NCBI GenBank assembly: GCA_025716815.1
Contig: JAIXMN010000016.1
Coordinates: forward strand, 496,001-560,000
Source of the DNA: Dichotomocladium elegans
Lineage: Eukaryota; Mucoromycota; Mucoromycetes; Mucorales; Lichtheimiaceae
DNA length: 64,000 nt
Direction: 5' to 3'
Shown: positions 1 through 9,630 of the stretch, piece after piece
How the letters are laid out: each line of letters starts with the position of its first letter
How positions within the stretch are numbered: the stretch's first letter is position 1
Notes under the pieces: generated by a model
What the model saw: the letters and a program-made list of their open reading frames with translations, nothing else
Told to the model about the DNA's origin: nothing
Databases searched by the model: none
Program-made: the position numbers and the translations under genes

Positions 1-302
1 TCTCTGGTCCTGAACGCACCGAAAAAGCCCGCCAGCACCACCACGACCGTATGCTTCGCGCCATCGACAACATCCGAGATCCTGTCCGCCTCGCTGTCGC
101 CCGTGACTTTCACCGCCAAGGCATAATTAGTGATGCTGAGCTCCAGGACGCTCTAGCTGGTAAAAAGATCGCACCGCCCCTCCCCCCTCGACAGGCCAAC
201 CCCGAAGATGCTGCCCTCTTCCAACCAGATACTAATGACAGTGACATGGACATGGGCGACCGACCTCAGTCGGCTGATCCTGGTGGTGCTCGCCGCTTAT
301 GA
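1..302 (+). CDS. LINE copy 1, ORF1 (3' part only)
   Basis: This is the last ~100 codons of the retrotransposon's first ORF; the rest lies before the window. It matches the end of the complete ORF1 at 3949-5544. The tail is basic, then rich in Pro and Asp. The stop TGA at 300-302 overlaps the ATG of ORF2 at 299 as ATGA, so the two ORFs share four bases. That arrangement is known from other LINEs, where ORF2 is made by termination and re-initiation; here the coupling is inferred from the overlap alone. Confidence 0.85.
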   Translation, partial: SGPERTEKARQHHHDRMLRAIDNIRDPVRLAVARDFHRQGIISDAELQDALAGKKIAPPLPPRQANPEDAALFQPDTNDSDMDMGDRPQSADPGGARRL

Positions 303-3300
303 AGGGCACCACAACAGTGAACATTGCGTTGTGGAATGCCTCCGGACTACCACGACACACTATTGATTCCATCCTTGCCCACACTAACAACTCCTCAATC
401 CTTTTTATAACAGAAACCTGGTTACTTCCACCATATCGCTTCCCCACCTCATGGCATCAATACCACACCTATGCCATTCCCACAGCCGGCCAGTATGGGA
501 GAGGCAAGATGGGAATATCCCTTCTTGTCAATCCATCCTGCCCCTACCATGTGACGCACGTCCCAAGTTCGATACCCTCTCACGCACAATACACACTTTC
601 ATGCACTATCGCCGATATGCTGGTGCATTGTGTGTATTTCCCTCCCTCTATGTCCGATACCACCGCTACTGACATCCTGGAATCTCTGCCCTTGGAAATG
701 CCGGGTACAACCAACACTATTATCTGTGGTGATTTTAATGCCCGCCTTGGACCAGTTCTTGGCGACCATCTCACAACTCCTCGGGGATACCGACTACTAA
801 CATGGCTACGCGCGCAAGGTCTTTCCCTCTTGAATTCTACGCTTGCCTTTGGCCAGCCAACGTATATCCGCCACAACGGGTCGAGTATCATCGATCTTTT
901 CCTAAGTACTAACTCCCTAGACAATGCGAGTATGTCCATTCGTGATGATCTCTCCTTGGACTCCGAACACAAAATCGTCCATCTGGAGTTCTCCACCATC
1001 TCCCCACCTCACTCTTCCAACCTACCACCACGACGACCACTCTGGCGACTCCACCGCCTAAAAGACAAAGAAGTCGAAAAGCAATATGTCGAACACTTCC
1101 GCACATCCATTCAGTCTGTCAACGATGGGATACAACCCTTCCTGCAACATAACAATACTGACTCCTCTGAGCCCCCGTTCGATGCGCTAGTTGAAGCCTT
1201 AAACGAGGCAATCTATTCCTCACTTGACCATGCGGTTGGCCGTCGATCTGCACCTCCTCGTTCCCTCTCCAAGTGGTTCTGGACACCTACCATTGAATCT
1301 GCCATTGAACATCGGGAATATTGCTATCGCAAATGGCGCAGTGCCTTCGGACTACCGAACAAACTCAAGTGGTGGCTCAAACACCAAGAAGCTCGCGCTC
1401 GCGTTCGCCGCGCTATAAACCTCCGGCGTGCTGAAACCTGGCGTGAGTTCTGTTCCCGCCTTGACCATGGCGAATTTAACAAAGCACTAGCCACTATCAA
1501 GAAGATCCGTCGCGGTCGCACACTGCATCAAACGTTTGGGGACCCTGAGGGCCCAGCTATTGCCGCAAACAAGATGGCCGACCACCTGGCTACAGTCTTT
1601 GATGGTCATCTCCTTTCGCCGACTTCGGAACCATCCCCTCCACTTCCTAGCACCACCACTGTCTCACCATTTACTGAAGATTCCGTAGCTGACGCTCTAT
1701 CCACACTACCGAAGGGGAAAGCCCCCGGTGCAGATCACATATGCAGTGAGATGATTCACCCATTGATCGAATCTCTAACTCCTCCTCTTTTAGGCCTTTT
1801 TAACTTGTGCTGGCGCTGGTCACGTACACCAGAGCTGTGGCGCCGAGCACAAGTGGTGCCAATTTATAAAAAAGATAGCCCTCTTGACCCAGCCAATTTC
1901 CGCCCAATAGGTCTGACGTCCATATTCCGTAAAGCCCTCGAAGTCTGCCTCAAAGACCTGCTCCTCAGCTCCGGGCCGCCCATTGATGTTGTTCAAGGAG
2001 GGTTCCGCGCCCATCGCAGCGCCCTTGACCAAGCACGCAGCCTCCATGAGATTAGCTACCTCCACAAACGCATCCACCAGAACACTCCAGTCCTAGCATT
2101 TCTCGATATTAAGTCAGCATACGATACAGTCGACCGCAAAATCATTTGGAACACACTGGCATCTCATGCCTCACACTCCCTCCTCGCGCTACTCAAAAGT
2201 CTTTTTGATGATGTTTCTATCGAAGTCTTGCTCTCAAATGCTTCCTCGCGTCGCTTCCGCCCAAATACGGGTGTTTTACAAGGATCTGTCCTCTCCCCTC
2301 TTCTTTATTCCTATTATATTAACTCCCTCCCATCCTTTCTCCGTGCAGCCGAAGCAGATCTTGACCCTGATTTTCAGCCTCCTCCAGGCGTCTACGTTGA
2401 CGGCCTACGTATAAACTGTCTCCTGTATGCAGATGATGTTGCTTTGATTGGCACTTGGGACACCATGCCAACTCTTCTTCGAGCTTGCGAACAACATAGC
2501 ACCAACCTTGGCTACCGCTGGAATCCAACCAAATGTGTGATCCTAGCTTCCTCTGATCCACCCGCAGCGCAGCCGCCACTCTCCCTTTATGGACGCCCAC
2601 TCCCACGACGACCTTCGTTCCCCTACCTTGGGGTTCCGTTTGACTCCAATGGCGTTATTGCAGCCGATCTACTTATCCATAATAACACGCAAGCTGCAAT
2701 TAGCAGTATGCGAACGCTATATGGTATTGGCCTCCGCCCTAATGGGCTGGGACGCCTACTGTCATCCCGGCTATATCGCCAGTTTATCCGTCCAAAGATG
2801 GAATATGGGCTGGCCATAGTTCACCTGAACAAGAAGCAAAACCAAGCACTCGAGTCCGCCCAATCAACCTGCCTGCGAATGCTCTATGGCGCCCACCGGA
2901 CATCATCCACCAAAGTAATGGCCCATCTAGCTCGACTCCCTCCAATGACGGATCGGGTTGCGATTCTCCAAGCCAAATTCTTGCTGCGGGCTCACAACCT
3001 CCCAGACGACACCCTCTTCGCCCAACTCCTCCCTCAAATCCGACGCACGCGTAGTGGGTCCTGGAGAACGCTCATGTCCACGAACAAGCTATGGATGCGC
3101 CTACCATCCCCTAGAGCGGACACCACCCAATCCTTGCTCAAGGCTGAGACCCGCCAGTATGTGGCTGACATGCATGCTATATACTGCAATCGCCGAAACA
3201 ATATCTTACTTAGCCGGTGCCGCCCACGCCCCAGTGTCGACCCAGTATTGTGGCTTCCCATGACTCGAATGGAACGCAGCCGATGCATCCGCTGGCGGCT

Positions 3301-3670
3301 CGGTTGGCTACCAGGAGGAAAGCCACGTAGTTGCCCTCGTTGCGCCAACGCCCGTGGCACCACCAGGACACACCTTATTGAATGTCTAAACCTCCACATC
3401 AGACTCAATGTCGATCCTCAGACGCCTGATCCCATCTCATATGTCCTCAACATGCTGCCCATGTCACGCCCTAACGCCCATACACGCCAACGATACTGGA
3501 CACATACCTGGCCCATCCTCTGCGACATCCTTGACGAACTAGAAAGCATTCACCACCCCGACTACGTCCGCTCGTCCATCTACCGCAATTCCACCCCAGG
3601 TCAAGATTTTGTCGAATGGCTCCTGCCACCTACACTTCCACCCTTGATACCTACCACGCTGCCCCAGTAA
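299..3670 (+). CDS. LINE copy 1, ORF2: APE endonuclease + reverse transcriptase
   Basis: A 1123-residue polyprotein typical of APE-type non-LTR retrotransposons. The N-terminal ~235 residues are an exonuclease-endonuclease-phosphatase fold: ITETW near 38, CGDFNARLG with D145 and N147, and a DSEH motif ending at H224. The reverse transcriptase follows: KGKAPGADHI, YKKDSPLDPANFRPI, FLDIKSAYDTV, GVLQGSVLSPLLY, and the catalytic YADD at 710-713. Near the C-terminus lies a C-x2-C-x9-H-x3-C zinc-knuckle-like motif (about 1012-1029). The endonuclease nicks target DNA and the RT primes cDNA from the nick. The frame is open and the protein appears identical to the copy at 5541-8912, so it may be active. 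No RNase H domain was seen. Confidence 0.95.
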   Translation: MKGTTTVNIALWNASGLPRHTIDSILAHTNNSSILFITETWLLPPYRFPTSWHQYHTYAIPTAGQYGRGKMGISLLVNPSCPYHVTHVPSSIPSHAQYTLSCTIADMLVHCVYFPPSMSDTTATDILESLPLEMPGTTNTIICGDFNARLGPVLGDHLTTPRGYRLLTWLRAQGLSLLNSTLAFGQPTYIRHNGSSIIDLFLSTNSLDNASMSIRDDLSLDSEHKIVHLEFSTISPPHSSNLPPRRPLWRLHRLKDKEVEKQYVEHFRTSIQSVNDGIQPFLQHNNTDSSEPPFDALVEALNEAIYSSLDHAVGRRSAPPRSLSKWFWTPTIESAIEHREYCYRKWRSAFGLPNKLKWWLKHQEARARVRRAINLRRAETWREFCSRLDHGEFNKALATIKKIRRGRTLHQTFGDPEGPAIAANKMADHLATVFDGHLLSPTSEPSPPLPSTTTVSPFTEDSVADALSTLPKGKAPGADHICSEMIHPLIESLTPPLLGLFNLCWRWSRTPELWRRAQVVPIYKKDSPLDPANFRPIGLTSIFRKALEVCLKDLLLSSGPPIDVVQGGFRAHRSALDQARSLHEISYLHKRIHQNTPVLAFLDIKSAYDTVDRKIIWNTLASHASHSLLALLKSLFDDVSIEVLLSNASSRRFRPNTGVLQGSVLSPLLYSYYINSLPSFLRAAEADLDPDFQPPPGVYVDGLRINCLLYADDVALIGTWDTMPTLLRACEQHSTNLGYRWNPTKCVILASSDPPAAQPPLSLYGRPLPRRPSFPYLGVPFDSNGVIAADLLIHNNTQAAISSMRTLYGIGLRPNGLGRLLSSRLYRQFIRPKMEYGLAIVHLNKKQNQALESAQSTCLRMLYGAHRTSSTKVMAHLARLPPMTDRVAILQAKFLLRAHNLPDDTLFAQLLPQIRRTRSGSWRTLMSTNKLWMRLPSPRADTTQSLLKAETRQYVADMHAIYCNRRNNILLSRCRPRPSVDPVLWLPMTRMERSRCIRWRLGWLPGGKPRSCPRCANARGTTRTHLIECLNLHIRLNVDPQTPDPISYVLNMLPMSRPNAHTRQRYWTHTWPILCDILDELESIHHPDYVRSSIYRNSTPGQDFVEWLLPPTLPPLIPTTLPQ

Positions 3671-3943
3671 ACTCTCTCTTCGTCCTCTTCTTCTCCCCTG
3701 ACTCCAGCTATTAAATAGAATCTTGTGCCCACACCTTTCTATGATTTGCTTGCGATACCCAACATCCTACTATCTTTTTTCTTTCGCCTACTTACTCCCT
3801 TTACTCACTTTGCCATTTTCCTTTTTTCCCACTATTTGCCCCTGGGGGTTTTTTTAGTATCATTTCTTTCAGAATCGCGCGAGAGCGGAGGAGCTGAAAG
3901 CAGCAAGCGCTCACCAATCGCATTAAATAAATATCATCTTTAC
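3671..3943 (+). other. LINE copy 1 3' untranslated region
   Basis: Pyrimidine-rich sequence follows the ORF2 stop and ends near ATTAAATAAATATCATCTTTAC. The same sequence follows ORF2 of copy 2. There is no poly(A) or simple-repeat tail at the 3' end, unlike mammalian L1; this fits an element whose 3' end is read specifically by its own RT. The exact end is ambiguous by a few bases because CC/ACC could belong to the element or to the target. Confidence 0.7.
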
Positions 3944-3958
3944 CCACCATGTGCCTCC
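3944..3958. repeat. 15-bp target-site duplication between the two LINE copies
   Basis: CCACCATGTGCCTCC lies between the 3' end of copy 1 and the 5' end of copy 2. It recurs at 9186-9200 after copy 2, where palindrome A resumes. Uninterrupted versions occur in the other arms near 14650-14665 and 52165-52180 (both reverse strand) and at 41285-41298. The uninterrupted arms therefore show the empty site. Confidence 0.8.
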
Positions 3959-5544
3959 ATCTCTTCCCGATACTCCACACTTTTTGTGTGGAATTCTCTG
4001 TTCTATCTCAAACGTCCTATTTACACCGCTCGTCTTCCACCAAACCCTCCTTCAAAGCAGCCCCGCCATCGCACTTGCCTCGACGTGCGAACATGCCTCC
4101 TTCTACCCAAAGAAGCATCTCACGCCTCACGGAAGTAGACAAAACAGCCCTACTGGATCGCTTCAGAGCCCACCGAGACCAAATCCCTTGCCATTCCTGC
4201 GGCCGGCCCGGAACCATCAACCGTAACGGATTTGCCAGTGACAGCTCCCGCCGACCCCTCTTCACCTGTAGTGTCTGCAATGCTAAGCCGAACCACGATG
4301 TAATCCATAAGGCTATCGTCAGACTCGAACAAGAAGCCCAACAAACTCCGAAGCCGCACACGCAGAATACTACCAATAATGGTACCATGCCCCGTGCTGA
4401 TAACGCCACCCCTGCATCACAAGAACCTCCCCCTGCAGCCCCAACACGCATGCCTAGCTGGGCAGACCTCATGGAGGAGGATGAGGCAGACAGCTCGCTC
4501 GTGGCCGAACTACCTAATACGCCTTTAGTATTTGAACACCATGAAGCTTTACCAGAATACCTACAGATCCTCACCAAAGCAGTCAACGCCCTCCGTTCCA
4601 AAGTCGATAAGCACGACCGTTTGGTTGCTGAATTTCAAGCCCTCTCTGCGCGCCTCGTCGCGGTTACTAACGACCTCACCACAGCCAACGCCAGAGTTGC
4701 CGAACTAGAACAGGATAACGCAGTCCTCCGTGCACAGCTTTCGGCCCGTCCTTCTCCCAGCTCAACCACCGGGATATATGCTTCCGTTCATGCCCCAAAA
4801 CAGGTCACTGCGACCCATTCTAGCTCACAACCAGCCCATCTCCCGGCACTCTTGTCATCGAACCCATGGCACCAGTCTAGCCGTCTTCAGAAGGTCAAGG
4901 CCGCCCGACCCCTCCCATCTCCTGAAGAAATCCGTCGTCGCCAAGTGGCAGCAGCGCGCGCCTTTCAACTGCCCTCCGCCACCCATGGTTTTAAACTCGT
5001 GCACTTCCCATCCCGTGCACGCATGCGCAAGAGCCAGCTCCGGGCCTGCCTCCGCCGCCTTGGTGCTGATAATAGCCGGGTCCTTGATATCCACTACCCC
5101 GACCGCCAGGTCGTCAGCTTCGTCACTCACAATGACTATGCCGATGAGCTGACTGCCTGTCTGGCCAAACTCGACGTCACTCCCCTCACTGACTTCGACC
5201 CATGCGACCCGGCCCGCCTTCGCAACCCTGATTATGCCCAGCTCTCTGGTCCTGAACGCACCGAAAAAGCCCGCCAGCACCACCACGACCGTATGCTTCG
5301 CGCCATCGACAACATCCGAGATCCTGTCCGCCTCGCTGTCGCCCGTGACTTTCACCGCCAAGGCATAATTAGTGATGCTGAGCTCCAGGACGCTCTAGCT
5401 GGTAAAAAGATCGCACCGCCCCTCCCCCCTCGACAGGCCAACCCCGAAGATGCTGCCCTCTTCCAACCAGATACTAATGACAGTGACATGGACATGGGCG
5501 ACCGACCTCAGTCGGCTGATCCTGGTGGTGCTCGCCGCTTATGA
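3949..5544 (+). CDS. LINE copy 2, ORF1: nucleic-acid-binding protein
   Basis: Up to 531 residues if read from the ATG at 3949, but that ATG lies inside the target duplication (CCACCATGTG). The next in-frame ATG, at 4093 (residue 49), starts the sequence more likely to be native (MPPSTQRS). A zinc-ribbon-like C81-x2-C84 / C107-x2-C110 set follows, numbered from the long start. Next come a Pro/Thr-rich linker, a probable coiled coil around 205-265 (LVAEFQALSARLVAVTNDL onward), and a basic C-terminal region. ORF1 proteins coat LINE RNA in the ribonucleoprotein particle. The stop overlaps the ORF2 start as ATGA. Confidence 0.85.
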   Translation: MCLHLFPILHTFCVEFSVLSQTSYLHRSSSTKPSFKAAPPSHLPRRANMPPSTQRSISRLTEVDKTALLDRFRAHRDQIPCHSCGRPGTINRNGFASDSSRRPLFTCSVCNAKPNHDVIHKAIVRLEQEAQQTPKPHTQNTTNNGTMPRADNATPASQEPPPAAPTRMPSWADLMEEDEADSSLVAELPNTPLVFEHHEALPEYLQILTKAVNALRSKVDKHDRLVAEFQALSARLVAVTNDLTTANARVAELEQDNAVLRAQLSARPSPSSTTGIYASVHAPKQVTATHSSSQPAHLPALLSSNPWHQSSRLQKVKAARPLPSPEEIRRRQVAAARAFQLPSATHGFKLVHFPSRARMRKSQLRACLRRLGADNSRVLDIHYPDRQVVSFVTHNDYADELTACLAKLDVTPLTDFDPCDPARLRNPDYAQLSGPERTEKARQHHHDRMLRAIDNIRDPVRLAVARDFHRQGIISDAELQDALAGKKIAPPLPPRQANPEDAALFQPDTNDSDMDMGDRPQSADPGGARRL

Positions 5545-8500
5545 AGGGCACCACAACAGTGAACATTGCGTTGTGGAATGCCTCCGGACTACCACGACAC
5601 ACTATTGATTCCATCCTTGCCCACACTAACAACTCCTCAATCCTTTTTATAACAGAAACCTGGTTACTTCCACCATATCGCTTCCCCACCTCATGGCATC
5701 AATACCACACCTATGCCATTCCCACAGCCGGCCAGTATGGGAGAGGCAAGATGGGAATATCCCTTCTTGTCAATCCATCCTGCCCCTACCATGTGACGCA
5801 CGTCCCAAGTTCGATACCCTCTCACGCACAATACACACTTTCATGCACTATCGCCGATATGCTGGTGCATTGTGTGTATTTCCCTCCCTCTATGTCCGAT
5901 ACCACCGCTACTGACATCCTGGAATCTCTGCCCTTGGAAATGCCGGGTACAACCAACACTATTATCTGTGGTGATTTTAATGCCCGCCTTGGACCAGTTC
6001 TTGGCGACCATCTCACAACTCCTCGGGGATACCGACTACTAACATGGCTACGCGCGCAAGGTCTTTCCCTCTTGAATTCTACGCTTGCCTTTGGCCAGCC
6101 AACGTATATCCGCCACAACGGGTCGAGTATCATCGATCTTTTCCTAAGTACTAACTCCCTAGACAATGCGAGTATGTCCATTCGTGATGATCTCTCCTTG
6201 GACTCCGAACACAAAATCGTCCATCTGGAGTTCTCCACCATCTCCCCACCTCACTCTTCCAACCTACCACCACGACGACCACTCTGGCGACTCCACCGCC
6301 TAAAAGACAAAGAAGTCGAAAAGCAATATGTCGAACACTTCCGCACATCCATTCAGTCTGTCAACGATGGGATACAACCCTTCCTGCAACATAACAATAC
6401 TGACTCCTCTGAGCCCCCGTTCGATGCGCTAGTTGAAGCCTTAAACGAGGCAATCTATTCCTCACTTGACCATGCGGTTGGCCGTCGATCTGCACCTCCT
6501 CGTTCCCTCTCCAAGTGGTTCTGGACACCTACCATTGAATCTGCCATTGAACATCGGGAATATTGCTATCGCAAATGGCGCAGTGCCTTCGGACTACCGA
6601 ACAAACTCAAGTGGTGGCTCAAACACCAAGAAGCTCGCGCTCGCGTTCGCCGCGCTATAAACCTCCGGCGTGCTGAAACCTGGCGTGAGTTCTGTTCCCG
6701 CCTTGACCATGGCGAATTTAACAAAGCACTAGCCACTATCAAGAAGATCCGTCGCGGTCGCACACTGCATCAAACGTTTGGGGACCCTGAGGGCCCAGCT
6801 ATTGCCGCAAACAAGATGGCCGACCACCTGGCTACAGTCTTTGATGGTCATCTCCTTTCGCCGACTTCGGAACCATCCCCTCCACTTCCTAGCACCACCA
6901 CTGTCTCACCATTTACTGAAGATTCCGTAGCTGACGCTCTATCCACACTACCGAAGGGGAAAGCCCCCGGTGCAGATCACATATGCAGTGAGATGATTCA
7001 CCCATTGATCGAATCTCTAACTCCTCCTCTTTTAGGCCTTTTTAACTTGTGCTGGCGCTGGTCACGTACACCAGAGCTGTGGCGCCGAGCACAAGTGGTG
7101 CCAATTTATAAAAAAGATAGCCCTCTTGACCCAGCCAATTTCCGCCCAATAGGTCTGACGTCCATATTCCGTAAAGCCCTCGAAGTCTGCCTCAAAGACC
7201 TGCTCCTCAGCTCCGGGCCGCCCATTGATGTTGTTCAAGGAGGGTTCCGCGCCCATCGCAGCGCCCTTGACCAAGCACGCAGCCTCCATGAGATTAGCTA
7301 CCTCCACAAACGCATCCACCAGAACACTCCAGTCCTAGCATTTCTCGATATTAAGTCAGCATACGATACAGTCGACCGCAAAATCATTTGGAACACACTG
7401 GCATCTCATGCCTCACACTCCCTCCTCGCGCTACTCAAAAGTCTTTTTGATGATGTTTCTATCGAAGTCTTGCTCTCAAATGCTTCCTCGCGTCGCTTCC
7501 GCCCAAATACGGGTGTTTTACAAGGATCTGTCCTCTCCCCTCTTCTTTATTCCTATTATATTAACTCCCTCCCATCCTTTCTCCGTGCAGCCGAAGCAGA
7601 TCTTGACCCTGATTTTCAGCCTCCTCCAGGCGTCTACGTTGACGGCCTACGTATAAACTGTCTCCTGTATGCAGATGATGTTGCTTTGATTGGCACTTGG
7701 GACACCATGCCAACTCTTCTTCGAGCTTGCGAACAACATAGCACCAACCTTGGCTACCGCTGGAATCCAACCAAATGTGTGATCCTAGCTTCCTCTGATC
7801 CACCCGCAGCGCAGCCGCCACTCTCCCTTTATGGACGCCCACTCCCACGACGACCTTCGTTCCCCTACCTTGGGGTTCCGTTTGACTCCAATGGCGTTAT
7901 TGCAGCCGATCTACTTATCCATAATAACACGCAAGCTGCAATTAGCAGTATGCGAACGCTATATGGTATTGGCCTCCGCCCTAATGGGCTGGGACGCCTA
8001 CTGTCATCCCGGCTATATCGCCAGTTTATCCGTCCAAAGATGGAATATGGGCTGGCCATAGTTCACCTGAACAAGAAGCAAAACCAAGCACTCGAGTCCG
8101 CCCAATCAACCTGCCTGCGAATGCTCTATGGCGCCCACCGGACATCATCCACCAAAGTAATGGCCCATCTAGCTCGACTCCCTCCAATGACGGATCGGGT
8201 TGCGATTCTCCAAGCCAAATTCTTGCTGCGGGCTCACAACCTCCCAGACGACACCCTCTTCGCCCAACTCCTCCCTCAAATCCGACGCACGCGTAGTGGG
8301 TCCTGGAGAACGCTCATGTCCACGAACAAGCTATGGATGCGCCTACCATCCCCTAGAGCGGACACCACCCAATCCTTGCTCAAGGCTGAGACCCGCCAGT
8401 ATGTGGCTGACATGCATGCTATATACTGCAATCGCCGAAACAATATCTTACTTAGCCGGTGCCGCCCACGCCCCAGTGTCGACCCAGTATTGTGGCTTCC

Positions 8501-8912
8501 CATGACTCGAATGGAACGCAGCCGATGCATCCGCTGGCGGCTCGGTTGGCTACCAGGAGGAAAGCCACGTAGTTGCCCTCGTTGCGCCAACGCCCGTGGC
8601 ACCACCAGGACACACCTTATTGAATGTCTAAACCTCCACATCAGACTCAATGTCGATCCTCAGACGCCTGATCCCATCTCATATGTCCTCAACATGCTGC
8701 CCATGTCACGCCCTAACGCCCATACACGCCAACGATACTGGACACATACCTGGCCCATCCTCTGCGACATCCTTGACGAACTAGAAAGCATTCACCACCC
8801 CGACTACGTCCGCTCGTCCATCTACCGCAATTCCACCCCAGGTCAAGATTTTGTCGAATGGCTCCTGCCACCTACACTTCCACCCTTGATACCTACCACG
8901 CTGCCCCAGTAA
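5541..8912 (+). CDS. LINE copy 2, ORF2: APE endonuclease + reverse transcriptase
   Basis: Same 1123-residue protein as the copy at 299-3670, with the APE endonuclease, RT with YADD and C-terminal zinc-knuckle-like motif all present. I found no amino-acid difference between copies, so the second insertion (or a tandem duplication) is very recent or homogenised. The ATG overlaps the ORF1 TGA by four bases. This copy has its full ORF1 and both flanks inside the window, so it is the better candidate for an active element. Confidence 0.95.
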   Translation: MKGTTTVNIALWNASGLPRHTIDSILAHTNNSSILFITETWLLPPYRFPTSWHQYHTYAIPTAGQYGRGKMGISLLVNPSCPYHVTHVPSSIPSHAQYTLSCTIADMLVHCVYFPPSMSDTTATDILESLPLEMPGTTNTIICGDFNARLGPVLGDHLTTPRGYRLLTWLRAQGLSLLNSTLAFGQPTYIRHNGSSIIDLFLSTNSLDNASMSIRDDLSLDSEHKIVHLEFSTISPPHSSNLPPRRPLWRLHRLKDKEVEKQYVEHFRTSIQSVNDGIQPFLQHNNTDSSEPPFDALVEALNEAIYSSLDHAVGRRSAPPRSLSKWFWTPTIESAIEHREYCYRKWRSAFGLPNKLKWWLKHQEARARVRRAINLRRAETWREFCSRLDHGEFNKALATIKKIRRGRTLHQTFGDPEGPAIAANKMADHLATVFDGHLLSPTSEPSPPLPSTTTVSPFTEDSVADALSTLPKGKAPGADHICSEMIHPLIESLTPPLLGLFNLCWRWSRTPELWRRAQVVPIYKKDSPLDPANFRPIGLTSIFRKALEVCLKDLLLSSGPPIDVVQGGFRAHRSALDQARSLHEISYLHKRIHQNTPVLAFLDIKSAYDTVDRKIIWNTLASHASHSLLALLKSLFDDVSIEVLLSNASSRRFRPNTGVLQGSVLSPLLYSYYINSLPSFLRAAEADLDPDFQPPPGVYVDGLRINCLLYADDVALIGTWDTMPTLLRACEQHSTNLGYRWNPTKCVILASSDPPAAQPPLSLYGRPLPRRPSFPYLGVPFDSNGVIAADLLIHNNTQAAISSMRTLYGIGLRPNGLGRLLSSRLYRQFIRPKMEYGLAIVHLNKKQNQALESAQSTCLRMLYGAHRTSSTKVMAHLARLPPMTDRVAILQAKFLLRAHNLPDDTLFAQLLPQIRRTRSGSWRTLMSTNKLWMRLPSPRADTTQSLLKAETRQYVADMHAIYCNRRNNILLSRCRPRPSVDPVLWLPMTRMERSRCIRWRLGWLPGGKPRSCPRCANARGTTRTHLIECLNLHIRLNVDPQTPDPISYVLNMLPMSRPNAHTRQRYWTHTWPILCDILDELESIHHPDYVRSSIYRNSTPGQDFVEWLLPPTLPPLIPTTLPQ

Positions 8913-9185
8913 ACTCTCTCTTCGTCCTCTTCTTCTCCCCTGACTCCAGCTATTAAATAGAATCTTGTGCCCACACCTTTCTATGATTTGCTTGCGATAC
9001 CCAACATCCTACTATCTTTTTTCTTTCGCCTACTTACTCCCTTTACTCACTTTGCCATTTTCCTTTTTTCCCACTATTTGCCCCTGGGGGTTTTTTTAGT
9101 ATCATTTCTTTCAGAATCGCGCGAGAGCGGAGGAGCTGAAAGCAGCAAGCGCTCACCAATCGCATTAAATAAATATCATCTTTAC
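8913..9185 (+). other. LINE copy 2 3' untranslated region
   Basis: Same pyrimidine-rich 3' UTR as copy 1. It ends at the 9186-9200 target duplication, after which palindrome A sequence (GCTCTAGAGGCAAGATATCC) continues. Confidence 0.7.
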
Positions 9186-9630
9186 CCACCATGTGCCTCC
9201 GCTCTAGAGGCAAGATATCCGCATTTATCTTGGTCTCCTTCGAGCCCCCCAGGCCTGGTCCCGGGGGTGTACCCTAGTCCCTCATTGAGGTATCCTACCA
9301 AGATGTATCACCATCTGCGGGATGCGGTAAACACAGAGGATCACGCACATCTGATCATTTGGACAGGTACTTCTTGATCTTGTCTCAGGCTACAGAAAGG
9401 TCTATCTACTCTACCCCGTACAGCCCGCCCGGTCGATCCTGCCTTCTTTGCCGGCCAGTCGGGCCTCCACCAATGCCAGACCGTCTTCGAAAGAAACAAA
9501 CGCGTCGCTGCTTAGGGAGGATCCAGGCCTCCGATCCTCCCCGTCGCCTGGCAGTTTCGAAAGAAGTAAACACGTTGTTGCTTAGGAGGGTAGGAGCCAG
9601 CCCATCATCCTTCCTCCCGTTGCCTGACGG

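Larger units (their letters stand above)
3959..9185 (+). mobile_element. LINE copy 2, complete non-LTR retrotransposon (~5.2 kb)
   Basis: A full element: 5' region, ORF1, ORF2 and 3' UTR, flanked by 15-bp target duplications at 3944-3958 and 9186-9200. Copy 1 lies head-to-tail 5242 bp upstream, with identical ORFs and 3' UTR as far as compared. It is inserted into the left arm of palindrome A. APE endonuclease plus a single YADD reverse transcriptase places it among L1/Tad-like APE LINEs. The Mucoromycotina element Grem-LINE1, known from Mucor centromere regions, is one family to compare, but membership cannot be shown here. Confidence 0.9.
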
